Below, piece after piece: positions 1 through 14,131 of a DNA stretch of 64,000 nucleotides (within the stretch, counting starts at the first letter, position 1; each line of letters starts with the position of its first letter). The notes beneath the pieces are model-generated. The model did no database searches and was not told the origin of the DNA. It saw only the letters and a list, made by a program, of their open reading frames with translations. This DNA comes from Plectrocnemia conspersa (taxonomy: Eukaryota; Arthropoda; Insecta; Trichoptera; Polycentropodidae), in assembly GCA_009617715.1 (NCBI GenBank), contig VTFK01000085.1, forward strand, positions 1,054,001-1,118,000. Reading direction: 5' to 3'. The translations under genes and the position numbers were made by a program.

Positions 1-1154
1 TACTCTCATTGCCCTATTTTGTAATTTTTTTGCAACATTTGTTTATCTAATTTATTTAACATATTTAATAGTGTTGCACAATAATTAAAATGGGGCAATA
101 TTATACTATTGTAAATTATTTTTTTTGTATTTATACTTAATATATTTCTTAATCTAGATAATAAACCTATTTTTCTACTAATTTTTTTTAATATGTAATT
201 ACAATGTTACTTAAAATTTAATTTTGTATCAACAATTACTCCTAAATATTTTATATTATCCACTATTTCTATACTAGAGTTATTTATTACTATTTTGGTA
301 CTATTATCTAACACATTTTTATAATTAATAAACATACATTTAGTTTTATTCTCATTTAATTTAAGTACATTATTCTTTAACCATATTTCTAATATACTTA
401 ATTCATTATTTAAATTATTTAAAATTTCTTTAATGTTATCACCTATGCAATACATTAATGTGTCATCCGCAAATAGATGAATTTTACAGTTTTTCACGTT
501 ATTAACTATATCATTAATATACAAAACAAATAACAATGGTCCCAATTTAGACCCTTGTGGTACTCCATAAGACACTAATTTCTCTTCAGAATATACATTA
601 TTTATTTTAACTTTTTGTTTTCTTGTATATAAATAATTATTAAACCATCTTAAAACTATATTACTTATACCTATACTCTCCAATTTCTTTAACATTATTT
701 TTCTGTCTATTGTTTCGAAGGCTCTCTTGAAATCCAAGAAAACTGCTCCAATGATTTTGTTTGTATCCTTAGCCAACAGCCAATCATTTATCACTACTTG
801 TAATGCAGTTTCAGTCGAATGCTTTTCTCTGAATCCCGATTGTTGTTCACATATTATGTTTTGAGAAGTAATAAATTCCTTTAATTGTTTGATTACTACT
901 TCTTCTATACACGGTAGCATGTTGATTGGTCTCATTTCTTCAACTTTTTTACTATTTTTTATTTTAGGTATAGGTACAATAGTAGCAATCTTTAAATTTT
1001 CAGGCATTTCTCCTAAGGAGAGTGCTTTATTTATTAAATAATTTAATTTAGTTCCTATTATTTCCCATGTTTCTTTAATTATATTTATATCTAGTTCATC
1101 AGTAATAGTTCCTTTTTTAAATTTACATATTATGCTATGAATATATATTGCCAA
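1..1154 (-). pseudogene. Non-LTR retrotransposon reverse transcriptase, truncated relic
   Basis: The minus strand encodes a reverse transcriptase of a LINE-like element. An open stretch at 207-1154 carries the RT blocks in order: VPIPK, RPINMLP, QQSGFREKHSTETAL, AVFLDFKRAFETID, GVPQGSKLGPLLF and the catalytic FADDT, followed by KYLGVIVD. The RT core therefore looks complete. An in-frame TAA at 207-209 breaks it. The same frame then continues for about 60 codons (ISRKIGLLSRLR, LPHFNYCATLL) towards the window edge, where small A-run shifts interrupt it. No endonuclease domain precedes it, which fits 5' truncation, typical of LINE copies. The block style resembles insect CR1/L2-type elements, but I did not test the clade. 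It is a dead copy lying well downstream of the dpr gene. Confidence 0.9.
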
Positions 1155-1494
1155 TGCTACAATATTATTTATATAAAATTTTACATAGAATAAGTTGCTT
1201 CACTTTTGTTGAAATGTTACAATCAAGGTATTATATGATGCAATGATCCAAATCATAGAAACGAAAGGTCTTCTTTGGTTACAAATCGTGGCTAAGGTGA
1301 AGGTAAGATATTTTTTTATATATATTATATATATATATATTGGGTAGCGTTCCCATTATATCATAATGCAATGAACCTTCATTAGAGACAAGATCTTACA
1401 TACAAATGTACACATTGTCCCAAACCCTTCCGCTTCAAGACTTGCCGCTGCTCAAAATATAACATATTAATTTATATTATATTATAATGCAAAC

Positions 1495-1985
1495 ACGCAT
1501 TACGTACACGCCGCTTCCGTTTCCCAAACACTGTTTTATCAACGGTTTGCATAAACGTCTTCATTAACATCGGCCAATAAGCCCGATCGATTCCCAATTC
1601 CGAAACAGGGTCACGGGTTCGCACAAATAACGCCGTAAATCATCGGGAGAATTTCGGTTCTCGGATGGCTTTATCGTCGAGGACGTTAATAATTCAAGTG
1701 TGACAGAACGCATTACCTAGAAGGAGGCTGGCTTGAGATCTCGCAGCCATATAGCCACACAGGCCGCAGGTAACCACACACAACACAAAGCCATCGATTC
1801 CGATAAATCACGGCACCTGGCATCGTCTACAATCGCGGTGCCACCCATTATGGTTATAAGCCTTCTGTCTGAACACCCTGTGTTATTATGGGGACGCTAT
1901 TTTAGAGCCTATGTCATAAAAGAGAAGGCTTAGTCGACTACGGTTGGTGATTATGGCATGCGACGTGCGTTGTTTTGGGAATCGA
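1495..1985. other. G+C-richer CpG-containing island, possible conserved non-coding element
   Basis: This block stands out from its AT-rich surroundings by even base composition and many CpG dinucleotides. The open frame inside it (1733-1933) matches no family I know and has no good start context. Similar blocks recur through the window. Sequence resisting AT drift near a large neuronal gene could be regulatory, but this is inference from composition only. Confidence 0.3.
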
Positions 1986-3889
1986 AACGCATTCCCTATA
2001 ATATTATCGAATCGTAAATTGTATATCGTCGGCACAGTTAGAATATAATCGACGATATAAAATTTATGATTATAAGTAAATATAACTTTTTACATACTCG
2101 TGTTACATGATTTGAAGCAGTTCAAAAAAATCATTGTGATTACAAAAATATTTATTACTAAAGTAGAATGAAAATTCCCAACGGGAAAATATTTATATTT
2201 ACTCTTCAAACATTAAATACAAACATCAACCATATACATAAATATTTTATTTGACATATACTCGAATTTGATCTAGCATAGCACTATTGTAATAAATCAC
2301 TAATTTATTCGAAACATACAATTATTAATAATTTTGTAATAAATTAAAGCAGCACAGTTAAATTAATTTTATAAACTAATTAAAGTTGTCTGTGTTTTAA
2401 AAATGTAAGTATAATGTAAGATTAAATAGATTTATTATAATTAGTATTCAAGTGAAAATGTTGTAGATTATGTGCTTTTATGTTGTATTACGTGCAAGAG
2501 CTTTTCACTCGTTACACCCAAACTTTGCGTGTAGTTCAGAAAGTTTGAAACTAGTTTGATTCTTTGAAAGTTATAGCTCTTCAATGCCTAATGTTTCACT
2601 AGTTTTAAGTGTATTATATATTATAAACACGTTGTTAATCTTATTTTTTGTGTTACTGGAATTGATTATACATCATTTTAATGTATGGTTTTTATTTTAA
2701 TATTTAATAAATCATTGAAACTATATATAATAAATTAAAGTCACAGGGAATTCAAGGTGTTGTTTTTAATAATTTAAATTCTCTGAGATTTCGAGGACTT
2801 TTCTCTCGTGAAAGACTCTAGCACTACACAATTGATTCGAGAATTCAATTGATTCTATTCGTAAGCCTATTTTGCCGTATTATCCGAAAGAAAAAACAGA
2901 TTCCGAATTAAATTAGATTCTTTTCAAGATGTTATGTATTCAATACGTAAATTTTTTTTTATAAAATTCCATTTAAAGCGTGCACAAATTGGAATAACAA
3001 GTGTAATTCCTTCTTGTATTGTTATATTAAAATACTTTGACTCTCTAGCATTGAAAATATACTTTTGCGAAATTTATTTTTGAATATATTAAAATTTATG
3101 TATAGTGAGCGTTTGGCTGTCAGTATTGCATAATAATATAATACAGCTAACCACATGATTTTTTTAAGAAAGACGCGTTTTGTGCGTGATCCTCATTCCA
3201 GTTACTCCAAATTGAAAATAAATTCGTTTAATATTTTAAATATTTTTTATAACGCGTTTGATTAGTTTATATTTTTATCTTGTATACTTGTATACAGAAC
3301 TGTGCAAAAGGGAAGAGGCATACAAAACGGTAACCTCGGGCGCCAATATCAGGGGGCGGTAAAATATCAAAACAAATTTGAATTGGAAATATAAGTTTAA
3401 GCGAATCGAAAAAATATATTTAAGGCAATAATAAACACAATGATTTATTGCGCTAAAATAGTGTGCCGTTATGGAGCTACTCAAATGTTATTGCTTATAA
3501 AAATTGCGGCACTTTTCTTAAAACTATTAATTTAATAATCAATTACCCAGAAATATACTGCCATGTCAAAGCCGTAACACATATGGAAAGAAAAATAACT
3601 TACTTCGAATAACATTTGAATGTAAGTAATAACTCTACTTGTCAGTAAATTGAAGAAAAATATTTTGAATAAAATTCATGAAAAAAGTACTTTTCTATAA
3701 TATATTTCTTTATTGTACTACAGAGTATTCACAGTGAATATTTAGCGAAATCGTTGACAGTAGACTAGTCCAAAGTGTATTTTATTTTATTTCTCTTCAT
3801 CAGTTGAAAAAACTTATCTCGAATTTACCTGTGTTTTTAAAAAAACATTTCAATACTCTGTAGTAATTCAAAAAAGAGCTATATCTACG

Positions 3890-4165
3890 GTGTGTGAACA
3901 GTTGATACAGATTTCGAATATTTCAGAGGACAAATTAAATAAAAATGAGAAAAACGAGCAGAAAAATTTAAAGCAACCAGAAGATTTTCATTTTATCTGC
4001 AACTACAAATTATGGAACAACATCTTAGAGAATATAGACAGCTTTTATATTTTACTACAGGAAAAAATTAAAACTAGTAAGCTAATAGTACATTTAAGAA
4101 ATACATTAATCACGATAAGAAATGAAAAGTTTGTCGTTGGACGCGGACTTTATATCGGTACCTAA
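3890..4165 (+). pseudogene. Possible hAT/ZMYM-like transposase fragment
   Basis: An open frame of about 91 codons reads with an LxQISNISEDKL start and an FHFICNYKLWNNILENID core. Its spacing of hydrophobic and Trp residues recalls the 'shFxLxLxxWxxILxxIxxxSKxLQ' region of hAT-derived TTF/ZMYM-like proteins. No ATG or catalytic residue is seen, and it is flanked by unrelated sequence. Its base composition is like the background. It could be chance; the resemblance is from memory of the family pattern. Confidence 0.3.
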
Positions 4166-4310
4166 AGGACGTTTTTATACTGAATAACGTTAACGGTCAG
4201 TTGTGACTTATTTATTGTTCGGGTCGCATGTCTTTCTTATGGTAGTGTTTAAATTACCATCTGGGTAGTACGTTACGAACATAACAACAACAAAAACACC
4301 CCAAGTTTCA

Positions 4311-4700
4311 ATGGAAGATTTGGTTCCGAGTAAGGTGTTATTTAGCAATTGTACGCTGTATGAATTTCATAAAAATAAAAGGCAAACACAGCAACCAAAA
4401 CCATTGTGTTGTCTAAGGTTTAGTTTTACTGGTTTTTAAATTTAAAAAATGGTAATCAGGATTTTTTAAAAAAAAATTAGAAGTAGGAATTGAAAATTAG
4501 AAGTAGTAATTGAAGCTAATACAGATACATCGATTCAGGAGCTAACAGATAAGACGGGATATTCATGGTCTTGCAATAAAAGAAGCTTAAATCTTGGGAA
4601 GGTGTGGAAACAGGGCGTGCGGGTTCCACACGCATTAAGCGACGAGAACAAGGCAACGCGCCTGCCTCATACTGCGAGAATCTGTTGCTCACCTTCCATA
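4311..4700 (+). pseudogene. mariner transposase N-terminal relic
   Basis: The sequence starts with an ATG and reads MEDLVPSKV...LYEFHK, matching the usual mariner N-terminus that precedes the first helix-turn-helix. After a decayed stretch with stops, the frame resumes with IEANTDTSIQELTDKTGYS, then NLGKVWKQGVRVPHALSDEN. This corresponds to the second helix-turn-helix and the conserved 'GKVxKLGxWVPHxLSxxN' linker of mariner transposases. The catalytic DDD domain does not follow. It is a dead, truncated copy. Other mariner pieces lie at 21.0 and 35.4 kb on the opposite strand. Confidence 0.75.
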
Positions 4701-7627
4701 TTTTACCAATATAGCATCAGATTACCATTTATTTAAATCTCTATAACTTAATTTAGATAATAAAAAAATTATTGGTGAAGTTAAAACATTTTTTTCTGAA
4801 TGTCAGTTTTCACAAATATGAAATTCAAAACTTACCTGGTCGATGAAAAAAGGTTGCATCTTATAATGGAGATTATTTTGTAGAATAATTTTGTAAAATA
4901 AATTTATTATTTAAAAAAATATTTTTATTAAAAAACGAAGAAAAAACGAAATTAAAATTTCCGAAGCAATGTTAAAATGATTTTTATGAACATTGAACTT
5001 ATTAAACTGGTAAATTTTGCAATACATAAACAGACACTGTTGACACAATTACCGATAAGCTAAGCTGAAGATTTCAAAAACTTTAGTAGGGGTCACAAAA
5101 TTTTAATTTTTTTTTTAGTTGAAATTGAGTTAACTAGATATTTTATAGACCATGTTATCAAAATACGAGATATCTCATTGAACCATAATTTTTAAGTGAG
5201 ATAGTTGCAAAAAAGTTATTTTATAAATTATTTAAATAATTTAAAAATTAATATTTAGATCTACTTAGTTAAGTAAATAATTGTTTTATAACGTATAGTC
5301 ATCAATAAGTAAAAGTATCGTATTACATATATTTCGCAAAAAAATATTTAAAAACTAATATACTGTACGTGTCAGGAAATAAATAGTATTAAAGATTTCA
5401 ACATTTTTTTTGTAGTTTATAATTATTTTAACCAACTTCAAAGGCAAAATAAATGCGTTCATTTAAAAAAAATACAATTTAATTTTAATATAATAATATA
5501 CAACTTTACATTAATAAATTGATAAAAGAATAAAAAATATAAATTTAATAATATATTATTAGTTAATATTGAACCTAAGATAACGATGAATGATTAGCGA
5601 CATACACCTATATAAACTTACAAGAAATATATTGGATAAAAGACATAAGACAAAGTATATCCTATATTTTACACTAGGGACGACCCTAGTCAATTTAATG
5701 CCCATAGGCGATTAAGAAAATCCCGCCTCCGACATTATTACGGTTAAAAAAATATTTTTGCGTTCTTATATTTTTTAAACTAACATATATCAAAATCGTA
5801 AATCATATCCATATTCTAATCGAGTTAATTAAATTTCGCTTAACGCTCAACGAGCCGTTTATTAATAAATTAATAGCGCAAAATGTCCTAATCGTGCCCA
5901 TTGCGCCTAATCAGTGCACCGAGCTACACAATTACACCAACCTAGCACGAGTTATTTCGTGTAAAAGTCTAGTGGCATAGCTGGTTATATCTACCTCACT
6001 ATTGGCTCCTATCCAAGAGAAAGCTAACTAGCGAGCCGGCCCAAAAGCTCTGCGAGCTTTTTGTATCGCCCCGCGAACAAAAGCTCGTTTTACAAGTTTC
6101 AATTGTGTCCGCAAGCTCCGTAGAGGGGACGCCTAACGAGAAAACCGCCGAATGGGTATTTTGGAAAATGTAAACTTGCGATCGTAATTAAGCACGCTGC
6201 CGGCCAAATTACATCCACACATACATAGTCTATGGAAAAACATATGTATTTATATGTATATGTATTTATGTAGTGGGTGAATTTTGCACTCCCCCGGGCA
6301 TAACAACGAACAACGCCGGTCTTTTTCGCGTTGCGGAAATTCCAACGGAAAACGAATGGGTGCAATTTTCTTTGCCCTTGACGGATGGTTGCTTTTGCTC
6401 ATTGCGAAAGAAAATGAAAATGTCGTAAGTGGTGTGTAAGATGAGGTCATAAACAACCACCTATTAATACATTTATGAATAATTTATTTATTATTTTAAA
6501 ATTACACAATGCACTACATCTAACGTTAGCTGCATTTATATTTTTTGCAATTTTTTTAATACCAGAGTTCAGTACCTCGTTATGTTGATGAAACCCGGTG
6601 CTTTGTGTTGTTAATATAACACATGCAATTATTTATAACTTTTTATGCATGCTCATAATTATAACTTTTAGTTGCTTAATTTTTTTAGCACCTCTCCGAA
6701 TATTCAATGTGTGAGTAAAGCTAACATTCAAAATAAATAAAACTTTTGTTATGATACTAGAATTTTTTCTAAAAGTTTATGCAACTCGTGACATGTACAT
6801 AGATTGCCATTTAATATAATTTATATTTATTAAAAATTAAATTTTTATACGATCAAGATTTGTCTTTTGATACAGTCTTGGCAACCAACAATATAAGTTT
6901 CATCCTACCCATTCCACTGTCAATAACCTCTGTCTTTTCGCCAAAACAATGACAAAAATAATGATGCGGAAATACAAGTTAATATCGTATATATTATTTT
7001 TACGAAAAGTTTAGGATATTAGTAAAGTAATTGTCGGACCTTGACTACTCAAGAGATTGCTGGAAAAAAGCCGATTGTAAAAATAATATTTCACCTCTTC
7101 AAAGATTATTATTTTTTTTCATTAAAAACATATTAATATTGCATTTTTTTAATAGCGTTTATATTGAAAGTTTAAGAAATATTATTATGATAAAAAATAT
7201 AACAAATGAGCTTGTGGAGTTTGGATTGAAAATTTTCGAGAAACTTAAATTTTTAGAGAATTAAGAAGTCAACGTGTTCATTTTTTTGTATTATCAAGGA
7301 ATATATTTAGATAAAAAAACGCTTTTTTTTTGCTTTTTTTTAAAGATGTTCTCGCAAATATAATATATGTGTTGTATCAAGTGCATGTTTAATAGTAAAA
7401 AACCTTATTATTTATTTTAAATTTTCATGACTTAATACGTTAGCCCAATGCGTCTTGACGACCATTACTAAACATATATATGCCTATTGGAGTCCTGTTA
7501 GTTACAAGCTTTGTAAAATCTATCTTGTAATTCCCGTAATGACGGAAATAGTATATTGATCTTTGAGTACGATAAACAGAACACAAAGAAAGAAATAATT
7601 GAGTCTAAAAATATTTTTATATATATC
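4701..7627. other. Intergenic, AT-rich; G+C islands near 5.9-6.4 kb
   Basis: No coding region is supported. A stretch at 5668-5720 contains a short palindrome (ACTAGGGaCGaCCCTAGT) followed by GCCC-rich sequence. This resembles the ends of some hAT elements, but no partner end was found. G+C-richer sequence at about 5870-6140 and 6270-6440 is open on the minus strand in overlapping frames with no family resemblance. The remainder is simple A/T-rich sequence. Confidence 0.5.
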
Positions 7628-7772
7628 ATATGTACATATCAGGCGCGTGCGGTGAGATTCTTTCTCTCTCGCTCGCTCGCTTATTAAGTGACGAGAGTAA
7701 GTGAGAGATAAGGGCATGCGCGAGCGAGCGAAAGGAAAAGTATCTCACCGGATGCGTCTGATACATATATAC
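7628..7772. mobile_element. MITE-like inverted-repeat element (about 145 bp)
   Basis: Two arms of about 45 bp are inverted copies. The left arm contains ATCAGGCGCGTGCGGTGAGA, then CGCTCGCTCGC. The right arm, read on the other strand, contains ATCAGACGCATCCGGTGAGA, then the same CGCTCGCTCGC. Only about 50 bp separates them and there is no coding capacity. It is strongly G+C-rich against an AT-rich background and is bordered by TA-rich sequence. This is the structure of a miniature inverted-repeat transposable element; I cannot name the family. Confidence 0.7.
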
Positions 7773-10136
7773 CCTATGATCCATTGAATTTTTAAATACC
7801 CTCTCAGTGAAAATTGTCTACAAAAATTACTAATCTAAGTTTTTTGTATTTTTATAGTTATTTTTAACCAGTTATTATACAAAGGCTATAACTTAGTTAC
7901 TTTTATATAATTAACAGTTATAATGTTTGTGTCTGTTATATTTATTATTTTAATAAACTTTGTAAAAAAATTAAATTATAATTTATTTTATTATCTTTAT
8001 TGCAACTAACTTTTCATGCGTTATACGCGGATCTGCAGGTTTATATATAATTACTGATATTATGATAAATACCTAATGCAAGTAAAATAGTACATTATGG
8101 ACAGCCTAAAATATCTCTCTATATAAAATTATAAGATTTTTGTCGTTTTTAAATAAATACCACCAAAATGGTTAACCTTTTTAATTGCTTAGTGAGCCCT
8201 AGATGCCAAAGATAAAATAATAAACACATAAATGAAACTCTATTTAAAATATTTTCATTATTATATAACAGTATATTCTGTATATATACTAACTAATCTT
8301 CAGTGAGTAATGGTTTAATTTATAATGAATAATCACTTTAATTTTAATTTGTACATACATACATATTTTAAAACAGAGTAAATAATAAAAACATAGCTAT
8401 AAAATAAACCCATTATGTTGTATGAATTTAGCTTTGTATGGTTCATACAAAAACATTGAAAGAGCAGCAAAATTATGTTTTTAGAAATTGTGTTTTTTTG
8501 AAACATCACAAGAGTAATAATTGTCAACAATTTTAGGGTTATTTACACATATCTTGTTTTTATTTTATTTTTTACCGATAATCAAATATGAACTGAAAAG
8601 AGATATTTTGTAAAATATATGCATTTGTATAATAATACAATTAAAAACTGGTTTTAATGTTTGCGTTGTTACAGTATATTGCTATTTTTAAATAAAAATA
8701 TTATTACCATGATAAACGAAGAAGAATGGCTTGAGAAAACTCCATATGTAATTTTTACTGGTATTGAGAGTTCGTTATTTAGCGAAACAACATAGCTCCG
8801 ACCTTTAAGGTATAACTGTATTATGTGGAGAAATAAACTTGAGATTTAAATTAAATTATTTACATATTAACCTTATAAAAGCAATTTTTATGTGAGCCAT
8901 AATACTGTGCTTTTTTTGTATATTAAAAAAAAGCAAACAGCTTTTGAGTTCAGTAAGCGAAAACTAAACATTCAATAATAATATCACTGTGAGAACGATA
9001 ATGATGCTTTAACCATCTTCACTATCTACACTCTGCTTTTACTCAAACTAATATACAGTTATTTGCAAGCACCAATAGATAAAAAAAATAATAAATTTAT
9101 AATTGTAAGTTATAATAAAACATAAAATGAGTTGTAATGTAATTTGCTAACCAAATTCATGAAACTAAAACACAGCGCTACATTTTAACGTGCTCGCGTT
9201 ACGTTATAAAGTATCGCGATATAACGCAATATTAATTATTACATTGTGCAAACAATAACATTGCGATAAAAACGTAACCTGGTTCGTTTATTTTTTTTCA
9301 ACACACAATAATATAAATTTGTTTATACACGCGGCCACCGCAGAATATGTTGGAACTGCCTCGTCGCGTTTCGTTACACTGAAAATTGTGCTATTTCGCA
9401 TATGCATGTTATGTCATAATAATAACGTATAATAACGTATGCAGTCTAATATTTCCTGTCGCTGTTTCACTCCCGTTGCGTGTCGGAAAAATGAAAAAAA
9501 CACACATATAAATATAGGAGATAAGGCGACTTTCGACGAATCGCTTGTGACCGAGCGCACATAATGACACCGCGGGAGGTTAACGTACGCTAATTAATTT
9601 TAGTTTAATTTATGCTTCGCGATGCATGTAACTATGTGAGATGTTGTGTAAGAATGTTTTATTAATTAGGTGGTGATGTTATGATTAAATTTAACAATGA
9701 AAGTTTAGTGAGTTTACATATGTTGTTTGAAATTTTATACTCGTACTTTCCAGACCAACCAAATATATTTTAATTTGAACATTCACACTGAATATACAAG
9801 CTTAATATGGACTTTAAAAGTAATTTAATTACATAGTAGTTATCTCATGAGTTAAATTCTAATTTATTCATATGTCTTCTTCTTAATAATATTAATACAG
9901 AAGTGACGAAAATATACTTAAAGCATTTTTGTTTTCAAGTGATCAACATTTATTTAAAACATCCCTAATATATTTTTTAATGATACCATTGAAATTTTAA
10001 ATACATTTCGTAATTTGATTCCAACATTAAAAAAATGTTTTTGTAAAAAAGTTTGATGCTCGGCGATCTTGAATGTCGCTTGTGAGCACATACGGTACAC
10101 ATCAAGTCAAGCTTGAACTGAATTCGAAGAAATATT

Positions 10137-10307
10137 GTGTCAAGTTGTAACGTTATTCTTAAATTCGAATCAAAATATTTCGTTATACTGAGATCAGTCT
10201 TCGTTACATTTAAAACATTTTGTATGAAAGCTTTCCGGCGACAAATTGAAGATTCGTTATACTGGGAATTTCATTATTTCAGTATTCGTTACAAAGAGAT
10301 TTTACTG
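10137..10307. mobile_element. Possible pogo/Tigger-type terminal fragment
   Basis: The motif TTCGTTATACTG recurs within the block. The right end reads TTCGTTACAAAGAGATTTTACTG followed by TA. This resembles the inverted ends of many Tigger/pogo elements (CAGTAAAACCTCG...ATAACGAA read inward). No matching left end or transposase was found, so this would be a truncated or very divergent remnant. Confidence 0.3.
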
Positions 10308-12769
10308 TATTACGTTTTAAAATAGGTGCAAAATGCAACTTAACTAAATATTAATAAGATAAATGAAAAAACAAAAATGTTTTCAACATAAAAAATAATA
10401 TTAAAACATTTTGTATTATTTAAAAGTAATTTTTAAGAGTGGACAGTAAACACAATATGTGTTTTCAAAATATAAATAATTTTGAGACCTTTGTCTATTT
10501 TTATTAAAAAATATTATGATTTTTATTTTTTTTAAGTATAGGTCTTTTCTGAGCAGCATTATATATTTTAATACTTAATAAGTGAAAAAAAATATCATTG
10601 TATATAAAATTTATAATTAACTAAACATATCTAAAATTTATATTAAATATAAATATTTTAAGTCCAAAATAAAATAAAAAAAATATATTTAATAAAACAT
10701 GAAATTTTTTAATTTTAAAAATATTTATATTAATGTTTAACAATTTTGTGTAGTTTTCTCTCGAACGCGTTAATGGGATTTTTGCAACACCATGTGTTTA
10801 TTCTATTAGTAGTTAGTTGTTAATGACTGCACTTTATGTACTGTCATTGTGACAGTGCAAATAGTACTCACATATTTTGAGACTTTACCGTTGACAATTT
10901 TTTTTACGAAATTTTAAGAATTCTCTAAAAAATATAACTTTAAATTGCCATCGTTCCCCAAAAATGAATTACACGTTTTTTTCTTTATGGAAAAGCTAAT
11001 ACAAATTCAAATTATTTATATTATATTTAAAATTCCTTATAAACTAAATAAAAAAAAGTAAGTTATAAAATATTTGTTATAGAACTTGATGATTTTTCTA
11101 CATATTTTGATATGTGTTTACAATTTGAATCAATAAAATCAATTGCGTCGTTCGTTCTCAAGCGCGCCAATACCCGGGATTTCCAGATTTGCTAACATGA
11201 CACTTCAAGTGTCAAGCGCGCGCCGAGATACAGCTTAGTGCGATTAAATAAACAGTGAAATATGTTATAATCGCAGGTTTTTTCTTACAAAGTGTTAGTT
11301 AAAGATAATTCAAAATGCTGTAGCAGTTAGAATTATAGACAATATAATAAAAAATGTAAATTATGAGTGTGCCAGTAAGTGTTTGGTCATATGTATGAAT
11401 AATATATCATGGTTATTCTAACAAAAATCTATTGACTAGGATCAAATATTCAAAGACAAACAGCAATAACTTGGCAATTAAGGATATACATACCAAAGTT
11501 AATTAAACATATTACAATGGAAGTAATAATGAAAAATCTCATATTAGTGTAAACAAAATTATTGATTACAGTTAATTTTCAGAAGCAATGCAAGATCTAA
11601 TAACATTTACGTATGGCAAACAATTAAAATATGACGTACAACTTATCAGTAACCACGACGTAGATACATATTTTGCCATATCGGAATTAAAAAAAACCCA
11701 CTCTTAGATATTTTGGCTATCGATTATTCCAGGTATGCAATCACATATTTATATTCATTGTAAAATATCGTTTATTAGAGAACATCCAAGAAACTATACA
11801 TTTATAAGCTGTCCGTTGGCTGATATATAATATATATTTCGTTCCCACTGCGACAGCGCAATTTGATTTATTTGCAATTCGTCAAATCTAACGAATATGT
11901 GCATTAAATCCGAAGCAATGATAATTTTTATATATTGTAAACGAAAAAACTCACTTTTTGTCCTCGGAGCCCGTCAACGGGAATTCAAAATTTGAAGATT
12001 TCATACGCTGATTGTTTATCTAGTTAAATCAATGTATTCTTATAATCCTTGCACACATTATGTATATTTCATTTTCATAGTTATAACATACCTAGTTAAT
12101 TTGCAGTCTGAATATTTATATTCAGTGAAATCGAACAATACACATGCCAAAATAATGAAAATTATTGTCGCTAGCAAAATTATTAACAACTGTTGTCACG
12201 TTGCTGTCGGCCATTTTGTTTTGTATAAGAATGCTTATTTTTATTGGTCGACAACAAAAGAATTCATTAGCGGAGGTTCAAAAATCATCGTGCCAACTCT
12301 ATTTTTATTTGTATTAATTATAATTAAATATATTTCCTTTGTTTATGTGTATTATTATATACCGTTCATACAAAGCGATACGATCTACAAAGTAGAAGAT
12401 TTATCAAATAATGTTTCATTTTAAAGCGAACACTTAAATATATCATATAATGAACATAATTATGAAAATAATAGTGTAGCTAGCAAGGATGAAAGAACTT
12501 TGCAAAATGATATATTATTGTAGAACGTTATTACAAAATTAACATATTAAAATAACTAATATTAATAAAATAATAATTAAAGTTATATTACAAAATAAAT
12601 TATGAATTGATTAAAAACATAAATTTAAAATTAGTTTGTAATGCAAATTAGCTGCAACTTTTTTTTTAATAAAATGGACTTGCCCAACTTTTTTTATTCG
12701 ATTGTGAGCAATATAATAACTAATAAAAATAAAACCTATCTATCGAACTTTTGATTTAAACAGTCCAAT

Positions 12770-13200
12770 CTTTCAAGGGTAGAAATTTAGAGATTCATGT
12801 TCCTCTCCCATGCATGTTTCAAATGCAGCGTCGACGCATCTATTATTCACGGCGAATCCTTCGAAGGGACTTTGTCGGAAAGCTCGTAGTCTACGCAGAG
12901 CTTTCCCGATTTTCCGTTAATTGCCAGCGGAAAGCATAGGACGGTGTTAATTTTTAATTGCTGCCGAAAATCGTCTCCGGAAAATACACTCGGCCGCTCG
13001 CCGGAACAGCCATTAATATATAACAGGCAGCTTAACTTACGCCGAAGGACTTTTCCGCGGTGCACATTACATTATTTATATATGAGACATAATCGCGTTT
13101 CACTTTGTGCTTTTAATTAGAATTTCGCAGCGGCGGGTAGCAAAAATACACGCGGGATTAGCTTTAGAGCAAGTTTTTAATAAAGCGTTGCCGTTGTTGA
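12770..13200. other. G+C-richer island with no supported gene
   Basis: The composition is markedly richer in G+C and CpG than the flanks. A 72-codon minus-strand frame (12847-13065) is open but has no recognisable domain, no splice-site pair and no strong start. It could be a conserved non-coding or regulatory element, or an old unique sequence that escaped AT drift. Confidence 0.3.
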
Positions 13201-14131
13201 ATTAATTGGTTGGTGTGTTTAATGGAAAATTTTTTTGTTTCAATGTAAAAAAATCTTTAATGCTTTTTTTTCAAATATTTATTTTCACAAGATTTAAGAT
13301 GGTTTATTGTTAAAATTTATCGCTAAAATTCATATACATACTATGTTAAACACAACAATAAGCAATCATGAGTTATAAATATGATTTGTACAATATTTTT
13401 AATCATCGCCTCTTTCTGTATTATTAAACTTTTTATTTATATGCAAATTGACAATATTTATTATATAGTAAAATAACATTAAATTATTGTACTATAAATT
13501 ATCATAAATAGTATCCTCATAAAAATATTTACCATCTCAAATACATACTTAAAATATATTGGGCATGCTCATAATATATTTAATTGGGTATTTATTATTA
13601 TTAAAAATACCTTTTATTTATTATATTTTTAATCATTAAAACAGACGTACCAATTATATAGACTATGTAGAATACAATGCTACATAACAAAATATAAAAA
13701 CAATTTTATAAAATACAATTGACTTTATTAAAATTGAAAAAATACTTTTAATAGGTGTGACAAATAAAAATTGCATTCGTATTTTTTAAAGAAGCATGCT
13801 TCATGTTTCTATCATATATTTTAAATTTTATGCGTCTTTGATTTTTTCTTTTATCTTTGGTCGAGTAAGTTACAATTTTATTTTGTCTTGTACCCGTAGC
13901 TAGTTTTTCTAAGCAACCTGTATTTACTGTTATTTTCGGAATAAAAATATTACAACAGAAAGATAAAAAAATATTCTTACCTCATAGTTTTAACGAAATT
14001 TTCTCAAGCTGACTGCAATCTATCTATCTTTGCTTTGAAACATTGCCAACTGTTTTTACCTACCGTTTCCAGAAATCTCGTGTATCAGAAACTACAATAG
14101 AAACTACTTTAAATTTAAATATAAGCACAAA

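Larger units (their letters stand above)
1155..4310. other. Intergenic, AT-rich; one G+C island
   Basis: No gene is supported here apart from the weak transposase-like fragment at 3890-4165, listed separately. A short TA microsatellite lies near 1317-1340. A visibly G+C-richer block at about 1495-1985 contains many CpG steps but no convincing reading frame or splice pattern. The rest is A/T-run sequence with short open frames expected by chance. Confidence 0.6.
7773..14131. other. Intergenic, AT-rich; no supported gene
   Basis: This is long AT-rich sequence downstream of dpr. G+C-richer islands occur at about 9160-9570 and 12770-13200. An open frame of 130 codons at 12032-12424 (plus) has two hydrophobic stretches but no family resemblance and background base composition. 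A 42-codon open frame ending at 11707 follows a splice-acceptor-like TTTTCAG, with no partner exon. I support neither as a gene. Confidence 0.5.

Noticed and set aside
5668..5720. hAT-like terminal motif with CTAGGG palindrome
   Set aside because: No matching inverted end or target duplication within several kb.
11582..11707. Open frame after an acceptor-like TTTTCAG
   Set aside because: Only 42 codons, no partner exon and no recognised family.
12032..12424. 130-codon plus-strand open frame with hydrophobic segments
   Set aside because: Background A/T composition, Tyr/Ile/Phe-rich as expected from AT-rich DNA, no domain resemblance, no promoter or splice support.
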